IMG/VR virus record: IMGVR_UViG_3300032322_001555
Location: 1 to 20,855 of that record
DNA: 20,855 nt
Strand: one strand, 5' to 3'
DNA from: a virus
Below, piece after piece: positions 1-7,400 of this stretch. The first letter of the stretch is position 1. Each line of letters opens with the position of its first letter. The notes beneath the pieces were generated by a model. It was given only the letters and a program-made list of their open reading frames with translations, was not told where the DNA came from and did not search any database. Made by a program: the position numbers and the translations under genes.

Positions 1-242
1 GAGAATTAACAACAAGATTGAAAAATATCATTGTTGCTATTGATGGTGAATCTGGAAGAGCAACGGTAAATAACTTTGTTGATAACGAATTGTTTGCGGT
101 TGATTCACGAGCCCTTCGTGCTCATATCAAGGATATGTCACCTGACCTCGATATGACTTTCACATTTGTTTCAGATACCACGGGTGAGGTAAAGGAGATG
201 GAAATCCCTATGGGAGTTTCATTTTTTTGGCCTGGGTCTTAA
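1..242 (+). CDS. Baseplate hub / tail assembly chaperone protein, gp26-like, C-terminal part
   Basis: The reading frame is open from the window edge (codons begin at base 3) to a TAA at 240-242, so this is the C-terminal part of a gene that starts outside the window. A TTG at base 18 could be read as a start but the frame stays open before it. The pattern 'IDGESGRATVNNFV', then 'DSRALRAHI', then 'PDLDM' and a terminal 'FFWP' matches my memory of the T4 baseplate protein family (gp26, PF12322). Relatives I recall often carry a Cys-x2-Cys pair between the last two blocks; this copy has no cysteine at all and reads 'SDTTGEVKE' there. In T4, genes 26 and 51 sit next to each other near the tape measure gene, the position of lambda G/GT chaperones. 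It overlaps the following gp51-like frame. Family membership is fairly sure; the exact role (hub subunit or chaperone) is inferred. Confidence 0.72.
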   Translation, partial: ELTTRLKNIIVAIDGESGRATVNNFVDNELFAVDSRALRAHIKDMSPDLDMTFTFVSDTTGEVKEMEIPMGVSFFWPGS

Positions 243-447
243 TTATAAGATAGGATTACATGAAGAGATATTCTCTTTATGTTATCATGGTAGAGGTGGT
301 TTTACTTGGGATGAAGTTTATAATCTTCCTATTCACTTGAGACGGTTTTACATACAACAAGTTTCAAAAGCAATAGAAGAAAGAAATAAAGCAGAACAAG
401 GACAGGTAACTAAAAAACCTGCACCACCTCCAAGATTTAACAGATAA
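229..447 (+). CDS. gp51-like extension, apparently expressed by frameshift from the gp26-like gene
   Basis: Frame +1 relative to the gp26-like gene is open from base 193 to a TAA at 445-447. It encodes a coherent segment: 'GLGLNYKIGLHEEIF', then a 'GRGGFTWDEVYNLPIHLRRFY' core, then a charged tail ending 'APPPRFNR'. The 'YNLPIHLRRFY' pattern is typical of gp51 (hub assembly catalyst) proteins of T4-like marine phages, as I recall them. No ATG, GTG or TTG exists in this frame before the TTG at 337, which would delete the conserved core. The overlap lies on a run of seven T (222-228), where a Phe tRNA on TTT could move +1 (or the ribosome -2) and read GGC at 229. I infer a gp26-gp51 fusion made by programmed frameshifting, analogous to lambda G-GT. 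Coordinates give the part read after the shift. Alternative: CTG (232) or ATA (250) start, or a sequencing error. Confidence 0.62.
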   Translation, partial: GLGLNYKIGLHEEIFSLCYHGRGGFTWDEVYNLPIHLRRFYIQQVSKAIEERNKAEQGQVTKKPAPPPRFNR

Positions 448-451
448 TTTG

Positions 452-488
452 TGGTCTACATATTTATAGATATGTAGACCATTTTTTT
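452..488 (+). terminator. Rho-independent terminator after the gp26/gp51-like genes
   Basis: A perfect 12-bp stem (452-463 pairs with 470-481) closes a 6-base loop TTATAG and is followed directly by seven T (482-488). It begins five bases after the stop codon at 447. The stem and loop also hold the octamer ATATTTAT (460-467) that recurs before other genes. Confidence 0.88.
460..467 (+). promoter_or_regulatory. ATATTTAT motif, copy 1 (candidate promoter element)
   Basis: Octamer ATATTTAT lies 37 bases before the ATG at 504, inside the terminator stem-loop. It is one of five intergenic copies. A start about 7 bases downstream would leave a leader holding the GGAG at 492-495. Being inside a hairpin weakens the promoter reading for this copy. 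Confidence 0.3.
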
Positions 489-503
489 ATTGGAGACATT
501 TAT

Positions 504-725
504 ATGTTAAAAGAATCATTGCTAGATACTATTGTAGATTTTATTGCTAAACGAAAAGTTGATGCACTTACAACTGCTTTTATAAAAAATCAAAAACTTG
601 TTGGTGCAATCAAAGACTTAAATCGTTCATATAAGCAAATGGAACTACAAATAGATGATTATTGTAAAAGATACCCTGAAGCTTGTAAGAGAGCGGAGGA
701 AAAGAAAAAGGCCGCTGGTTTATAA
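504..725 (+). CDS. Small helical protein of unknown function upstream of the tape measure gene
   Basis: A 73-residue protein starts at ATG 504 with GGAG at 492-495, eight bases away. It is predicted to be almost all helix, with a hydrophobic N-terminal half ('LLDTIVDFIAKR') and a charged Lys/Glu-rich end ('AEEKKKAAGL'). Cysteines occur at residues about 54 and 61. Its stop at 723-725 is only four bases before the tape measure start, so the two genes are probably translationally coupled. Position between chaperone-like genes and the tape measure suggests a tail assembly or virion role, but nothing in the sequence proves this and I do not recognise the family. Confidence 0.8.
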   Translation: MLKESLLDTIVDFIAKRKVDALTTAFIKNQKLVGAIKDLNRSYKQMELQIDDYCKRYPEACKRAEEKKKAAGL

Positions 726-729
726 ATAA

Positions 730-3700
730 ATGGCAAAACAATCTGAAAATATCGGTAATGAGAAAAAATTAAAATCGGAGATACTATCTCTCGATAGTCA
801 ATTGCTTTCTGTCAGGAAGAAGATACAGGAACTCGAAGAACAAGGTCTTAAAAATAGTAAAGAATATGAGTCTTTACGAGAGAAAGAATTAAAAGACCAA
901 CGAAAACTTCGTGACACAGAAAAAGAATTAGAGAAATTACGAGATAAAAAACTCGAACAAGAGCAAGAGTTAAAAACTTTTGGAGAAGACCACATCAAGT
1001 CCATGGCAAAGCAAAAAGCTTTGATGGACAGTCAATCCAAAACAACAAAAGACATACTCGCTAATAACGATTTTTCTGCAAAACTAAACGATGACATTTT
1101 AAATAAAATAGAAAACTCTGTTGACTTATTAAAAGAACAGGGTTCTTTATCGTCTGCTTATGTTCGTAACTTACAAGAAGCAAAATCATTTGGTGAATCT
1201 ATTAGCAATATTCAATCTGAAATTGCAAAACAAGCGGACAAAGCCGCCGCTGGCGAATATACGGCAGTGGATTTATCGCAGCAAAAATTAGATTATGCTT
1301 CGTTATTAGAAAAGTTACAAAAAGAAAAAAACAATATGTCTGTTGACGAAAGGATAAACACCGTCCAGATGTTACGTGCATATAAACAGGCGATAAATCA
1401 ATCAGAGTCCATGAACAAGGCACTCGAAGAAAGTGCAAAAACAGCCGGAAAAGTTTTAGGTGTATTTGATAGTGTGACTAATTTAGATATAAAAGGTGCT
1501 TTGATAAAAGGATTTGGATTAGATGATATACAAGAACAAGTAAAGAAAAAATTAGGCGGTTCGCTTGTAAATATATTTACCGCAATTCGTGGTGAAGGTG
1601 GATTAGTTGGTGGATTCAAAGCTGCAGGACAGGGATTAGGTGACTTAGTTAAAATGGCACCAAAACTTCTCACTGCACTTGGTATTGGTGCAATTGTTGC
1701 ACTTGGAAGTTTTCTCATAAAAACATTTTTAGAAGCCGATAAAGAAGTTGCTCAACTTGGTAAAGACTTTGGTATAAGTAAAAATGAAGCAAAAGAACTT
1801 CACCACACAGCCGTTGATGTTGCCAACGAAATGAAAATAGTTGGTATCAATTCTGAACAAGTTGCTAAGGGATTAAAAACCGCAAGTGAAAATCTTGGCG
1901 GAATGGACTTAACTGGTGCATTTAACAGTGGAAATAAAGCAGTTCAACAAATGGTAAAAGACACAACAATCCTTACTGAAAAATTCGGATTGAGTGGAGA
2001 AGAGGCTGGTAACTTAAATAACATAGCCGCCATCAGTGGTAAATCTGTTGGTGAAATGAGTATGATGGCAACTAAACTTGGAAACGGTATCTTTTCTGCA
2101 AAAGAATCCATGAAGATACTCGCTGGTATTCCAAAAAGTGTTGTATCATCTATGTCTAAAATGCCAGAGGCAATGATAAAAACTGCCATGCATGCCAAGT
2201 TACTTGGTATGAACATGAAACAGATTGCAGATATTGGTAGAAAGAGTTTGGATATAGAAGAATCTCTTGAAGCAGAAATGGAAGCTAGAGCGATTCTTGG
2301 TAAAGATATAAATCTTGATAAGATGCGAGCAGCTGCACTTGATGGTGACCAAGAAACTGTTATGAACGAATTGTTAAATGCCGCCGGTTCAATGAATGAT
2401 TTTAACAAAATGAACGTCATTCAGAAAGAAGCTCTTGCAAAAGCCGCTGGTATGGAAGTTGACCAACTTGCAGAAATGTTGGGTAAACAAGAGGAATTAA
2501 ATAAAGCCGGTTTGTCTCAAACAAAATTACAAGAATTACAATCAAAAAATGCGGCAGACCTTGCAGCTGAAGCGGCTGGTACAAATGATGCAAATAAAAA
2601 GGCATATATTGAAAAATTAGCGGCAGAAAAGAAATCAGAAGAAACACAAGCTGCTATGGCAGACCTTATGAAGAGAATACAAGAACTTGCGGTTAAACTT
2701 GTTACTCCAATTATGGACATGGTTGACGGTTTAATGAACGGTAAAGATGGGGCAAATGCTCTCGACGGTATATTAAACTTGGTCAGTGGAACTATAAAAG
2801 GTATAGTCCCATTCATAAAAATTATATCAACAACTATTGGATATTTAATAAAACCATTGACTTGGATATTAGGTGCATTTTCTTCAACAGAAGAAACAAC
2901 CGAAGGTGTTGCTAAGGGTGTGGAAAAGGTTAGTGGTGCAATTAAACCAGTAGAAGCTGGTTTTGGAAATGTTCTTGGTGTAGTAACTGCCATAGGGGGA
3001 TTGTTTGCTGGGAAAGCTCTTCTCGGTAAAGGTCTTGATATGCTCAAAGGCAAGGCAGGTGATTTGGGCTCAACTCTTGTTTCAAAAGTAGGTGGTCCAC
3101 TTGGTAAAATAGGTGGTAAACTTTTTGGTGGTGGTAAAAAAGAAGAAGCCGGTGGAATCGGTGGTGGTGATAAATCTGCCGTCGGTGAAGCAGAAAAAGG
3201 CAAGAACATGGTATCGGGAATACTCGATAAAATGAAATCAATTATTGACTCCATAAAAGGTGTTGTTCAATCTGCTATTGGATTTGTCAGAGACGTTGGT
3301 AAAGATTTACTTGCAACATTAAACGATATTGTTAAGGGTATAGGTGATATTTTAAAAACAGGTGCCGATATTATATTTAATGTTGGAACAACCCTCGCAG
3401 AAGGCGCAATGAAGATATTGAATATCATTATGGATGGATTGGCAAGTGCTGCAAAAAGACTACCAGACATAATGGGTGCACTTGGAAAAGCAGTAGTTGC
3501 ATTTTTTGAACCATTGGCTTCATTAGTAAATCCGATGGTAATTGCGGGTATAGCTATATTTACCGGTGCAATGATTGGATTAGGATATGCGTTTAAACTT
3601 CTTGGTGAAGGTATCGGTGCAGCTGCACCTGGTATAAAAACGTTTTTTGAAGGCGTTGGTGTTCTAGTCGAATCTGTTGGTGAGGCGATTTCAAAAGTAA

Positions 3701-4380
3701 TTGAAACGATAACAACATCGATAATTAGATTACAAGATATTGACGGTGGTAAATTATTAACAACCGCCGCTGGTATAGTTGCAATAGGTGGTGCGATGGC
3801 CGCACTTGGTGCAGGAAAAGCGGCAGAAGGATTTGGTTCTTTTGTTGGTGCGATTTTTGGTGGCGGTGATGACCCATTTGAGAAATTAATAAGTTTTTCA
3901 GATAGAATGAATCCAGAAAAATTAGTAGCCACTGCAAATGGTATGAAAGTATTAGGTGACGTATTCAAGAGTGTTGCGGACTCTGTACAACTACTTGCAA
4001 GTTCATTAGATAAAATAGACCTATCAAAAATGGATTCTGCCCTTGAGAAATTAAAAGAGGCAAAGGAATTGACAGATATGTCAGTTGGTGAAGGTATTGC
4101 TGCCGCGGCAGAATCTTTTGTTGGTGGTATAACAAGTATATTCGGTTCATCGGAAGAACAAAAGACACAAGGAGTTGCAAGTACAGCCGGTGGTGGAGGT
4201 GGTAAAGGTGGTGATAAAATAGACCAAGTTATAGGATTACTTGCCCAAATACTTAGTACCACAAACCAACCAACAGTTATCAAGTTTGGTGATAAGACTG
4301 TGGAAGAAATTAAAGGTCAACTGAACTTCAAAAAAGCATATACGATAGGAACAGATAATAGTTATGGTCGTTCAATCTAA
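730..4380 (+). CDS. Tail tape measure protein
   Basis: The 1216-residue product has the build of a tape measure protein, which sets tail tube length and is ejected with the DNA. Residues 1 to about 120 are a Lys/Glu/Leu-rich coiled coil. Residues about 140-250 are further helix. A strongly hydrophobic stretch lies at about 309-333 (from 'MAPKLLTALGIGAIVALG'), another at about 936-960 (from 'MVIAGIAIFTGAMIGLGY'), and several Gly/Ala-rich hydrophobic blocks follow a linker 'GGGKKEEAGGIGGGDKS'. The C-terminal third is low-complexity helix and ends with a Gly-rich linker and a short charged tail. No peptidase or lysozyme motif was seen. There is no good Shine-Dalgarno sequence near ATG 730; translation probably continues from the upstream gene. 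By the usual rule of about 0.15 nm per residue the length would match a tail near 180 nm, clearly longer than that of T4 (gp29, about 590 residues). The large open frames on the opposite strand are shadows of its Gly/Ala-rich codons. Confidence 0.88.
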   Translation: MAKQSENIGNEKKLKSEILSLDSQLLSVRKKIQELEEQGLKNSKEYESLREKELKDQRKLRDTEKELEKLRDKKLEQEQELKTFGEDHIKSMAKQKALMDSQSKTTKDILANNDFSAKLNDDILNKIENSVDLLKEQGSLSSAYVRNLQEAKSFGESISNIQSEIAKQADKAAAGEYTAVDLSQQKLDYASLLEKLQKEKNNMSVDERINTVQMLRAYKQAINQSESMNKALEESAKTAGKVLGVFDSVTNLDIKGALIKGFGLDDIQEQVKKKLGGSLVNIFTAIRGEGGLVGGFKAAGQGLGDLVKMAPKLLTALGIGAIVALGSFLIKTFLEADKEVAQLGKDFGISKNEAKELHHTAVDVANEMKIVGINSEQVAKGLKTASENLGGMDLTGAFNSGNKAVQQMVKDTTILTEKFGLSGEEAGNLNNIAAISGKSVGEMSMMATKLGNGIFSAKESMKILAGIPKSVVSSMSKMPEAMIKTAMHAKLLGMNMKQIADIGRKSLDIEESLEAEMEARAILGKDINLDKMRAAALDGDQETVMNELLNAAGSMNDFNKMNVIQKEALAKAAGMEVDQLAEMLGKQEELNKAGLSQTKLQELQSKNAADLAAEAAGTNDANKKAYIEKLAAEKKSEETQAAMADLMKRIQELAVKLVTPIMDMVDGLMNGKDGANALDGILNLVSGTIKGIVPFIKIISTTIGYLIKPLTWILGAFSSTEETTEGVAKGVEKVSGAIKPVEAGFGNVLGVVTAIGGLFAGKALLGKGLDMLKGKAGDLGSTLVSKVGGPLGKIGGKLFGGGKKEEAGGIGGGDKSAVGEAEKGKNMVSGILDKMKSIIDSIKGVVQSAIGFVRDVGKDLLATLNDIVKGIGDILKTGADIIFNVGTTLAEGAMKILNIIMDGLASAAKRLPDIMGALGKAVVAFFEPLASLVNPMVIAGIAIFTGAMIGLGYAFKLLGEGIGAAAPGIKTFFEGVGVLVESVGEAISKVIETITTSIIRLQDIDGGKLLTTAAGIVAIGGAMAALGAGKAAEGFGSFVGAIFGGGDDPFEKLISFSDRMNPEKLVATANGMKVLGDVFKSVADSVQLLASSLDKIDLSKMDSALEKLKEAKELTDMSVGEGIAAAAESFVGGITSIFGSSEEQKTQGVASTAGGGGGKGGDKIDQVIGLLAQILSTTNQPTVIKFGDKTVEEIKGQLNFKKAYTIGTDNSYGRSI

Positions 4381-4396
4381 TAATCCAACGTTTTAG

Positions 4397-4404
4397 ATAT
4401 TTAT
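4397..4404 (+). promoter_or_regulatory. ATATTTAT motif, copy 2 (candidate promoter element)
   Basis: The octamer sits 20 bases before ATG 4425 in the 44-base gap after the tape measure gene. It is the centre of the 14-mer AGATATTTATTGTA (4395-4408), which occurs again exactly at 14826-14839, also just before a gene. The AGGT at 4415-4418 serves as ribosome binding site. Confidence 0.42.
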
Positions 4405-4424
4405 TGTAAATAACAGGTATCAAA

Positions 4425-7400
4425 ATGGCATTATTAGATTTATCATCCGACTTATCAAGATTTCGTTCCGAAACTTCAAAAGAGGCAAAAAATACTCCTG
4501 AAGCTTCGAAGGCAACGAACAATAAGAATTTTGCAACGATGCAACCTATAACTCAAAAGTTGTCATCGTTCTCCCCTACAATCAATAAGGTTGAAACCAA
4601 AAAGTTAGAAGACAATCTTGGTTCCACCCGATTGGATGATATACGCAAATTTGCAATGGAGAATCTCCTAATAAATTCTGTATCCAGATTCTCAGATGTA
4701 AATCTTGCCTTTAAAGAAGAAAGTTTAGGACAGATTTCAACAGAACAAGTTGCATCCAGATACAACAAATTGCAACAAGGTGGATTCGTTAGTCGCCTTG
4801 ATAAATCAAATACTCTTGTTGTAAAGACAACACAAGGAACAAACAATCTAACTTCTCCAATTGATATAGTTGTAAATAAGAATGATGCATCGGATAACAT
4901 TCAAAATCCGAATATAAACATCACACCGTCTCAACTTACATTTGACCGAGCAAACACAACTCCAAATATCAAACCAGTTGTTGGTGATGCCACGGATAAT
5001 ATCACGAATCCAAACATTGATATAATTCCGGGTCAACTTACATTTGATAGAAGTAACTCAAGTCCAAATATTTCGGTAAACAAAAATGATGCATCCGATA
5101 ATATTACAAACCCAGATGTTGTAATCAACAATGTTCCTTTAACATTTGATAGAACAAAGTCCAGTCCAAATTTAGTTATCAAACAAGATGATGCAACTGA
5201 CAATATCACAAATCCAAATGTTGATATAGTAAAGAAGGCACTTTCATTTGATAGAACAAAACAATCTGTAAATATTAATACTGATTTGGTTTCTCCGATT
5301 AACAACATCGTTGACCCAAAGATTGCACTGGAAACAACAACACTTGTTTTTGATAGAAAGAATGAAACACCAAACATAATAACCGATACAATAAAAGAAG
5401 GTTTGGTTACTGACCCTAATACAAAAACATTCAAAGTCGAGAATGGTAAATTCCATTTGACAGATGAAAGTAGATTGAATCCTGATGGTATGCCAATTAA
5501 ATTTGTTGTATCATCAAAACTTGTAAACAAAAGACCACAACAAGATGTGGATGTAAAAGTTTACAATCAACAATCACAACAACTAAAGGACAACAGTCGT
5601 TTAAATGTTGATAAGGTAGAAAAAACAATACCATCTGGTAGAAATGAAGACCCAAACAAATCAAAGTTTGCAATAATTGGAACTCAAAGTGTAAACTTCT
5701 TCCCAGATACAAACGGAAGTGGATTTACAACAAAACCACAAAAAGGTGTTTCTCTTTATACAGACAGTTCTGAATATAGTTGGAAAGGTAGTAGAAACGA
5801 TGCACCTTCAACGAATTTCATTACAGATGTAAATGGAGTTGGTTTCAATACATTTGTTAAGAACAATGAAACTCTTTACAAGAATGAAACATCCATTTAT
5901 GGCTTCACTAAGATACCAGAAACTAATTTCTTTGATATTAATCAAAACTATACAAGTGAAGGATTCAAATCTTTTGTAAGTCAATTGAAATCGGTGTTTC
6001 AAAAAGACTCCTCATCTTACACATTTAAAGGTAGTCCACAAAATGCACCTGAAACAAACTTCTTTGATGTTTCTGGTAACAACACATCAAAAGGGTTTGA
6101 AAAATTTACACAGCAACTTGTAAGTAGATACAATAAAGATTCATCAAGATTTGATTTTGATGGTTCAAACCAAAATGCACCTGAAACAAACTTCTTTGAT
6201 GTTAATGGAACATATACAACAAAGGGATTTGAAAAATTTGCTCAAAAATTACAAAGTAAGTATGTAAGAGATGTTTCTGCATTTGGATTTGCTGGTTCAA
6301 AACAAAGTGCACCAACTACGGATTTTTTTGATAATTCAAAGGCAAGTGGATTTACAAAGTTTCCACAAAAAATGCAATCGGAGTATTCAAGAGATTCTTC
6401 CGAATTTACATTTAAGGGAACAACACCGAAAGCTGTAAATTTCTTTGATAATACATCGGCAGATGGATTCACGAATAAGATTGGTAAACTTGAAAGTAAA
6501 TATAAGAAAGACATTTCTGGTTTTACATTTAAGGGGACTCTACCAAAACCAGTTGATTTCTTCCAAAATACAAATGCAGTTGGATTTGAAAACAAGATAC
6601 AACAGAATGTAACAAAATACAAAAAGGATAGTTCCAATTTTACATTTAAGGGAACAACTCCAAAATCAGTTGACTTTTTTGATAATTCAAATGCAACTGG
6701 ATTCACTAATAAAATCGCTAAGAATGAAACGAAATACATTCCAGATTCAAGTGAGTTTACATTCAAAGGTTCTTCGCAAAATGCACTGACGGTAAATTAC
6801 ATACCAGATACATTCAATGCTGGATTTACGAAGTTTCCAAAGTCATTAGAATCGGAATATATAACAGATGTTTCAAGATATGGATTCAAAGGAACTCGTG
6901 CAACTGCACCGAATGCAGATTTCCTAACAAATACAAATGGAAAGGGATTTACAAATTTAGTACAAGCATTAGAAACAGATTACGATGTAAAATCAAGTAA
7001 GTTCACTTGGGTAGGAAGTAGACAACAAGCACCTGCCGTTGATTTCTTCAAGATACCCGGTAACAATCCAAATGGAATTAGTGGATTTGATACATTATTT
7101 GATGATAAAACAAAAACAAAATACTCAGATAGTTTATCATCACTTTCAATAGAAAGTTCAAATAACAAATCAACCGTTAGAAATGTTCCCTTTACAACGT
7201 TCTTTGGTTACAGACCTGCCGAACGTTCTGGATTTATGGTAAACATGAGTACATTTGATGGTACGTTATATCCTATAATAGAACCAAAATTAAAATATAG
7301 CGATAGTCAAGGAACAAGATTTTCCGTTGCATCTTCACGGTCTGTTTCTGGTGGATTATCAAGTGTTGATTTAGAAACATATGCACCACTTTCTCTTGGT

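Noticed and set aside
721-728. Exact T4 late promoter consensus TATAAATA before the tape measure gene
   Set aside because: It ends two bases before ATG 730, so a transcript starting from it would begin inside the gene without the start codon. It is best explained by the stop codon TAA in AT-rich sequence.
3267-4283. Long open frame on the minus strand (338 codons) and other minus-strand frames opposite the tape measure gene
   Set aside because: They mirror Gly/Ala-rich codons of the tape measure gene, have Pro/Ser/Ile-rich low-complexity products and no ribosome binding site or neighbours in that direction.
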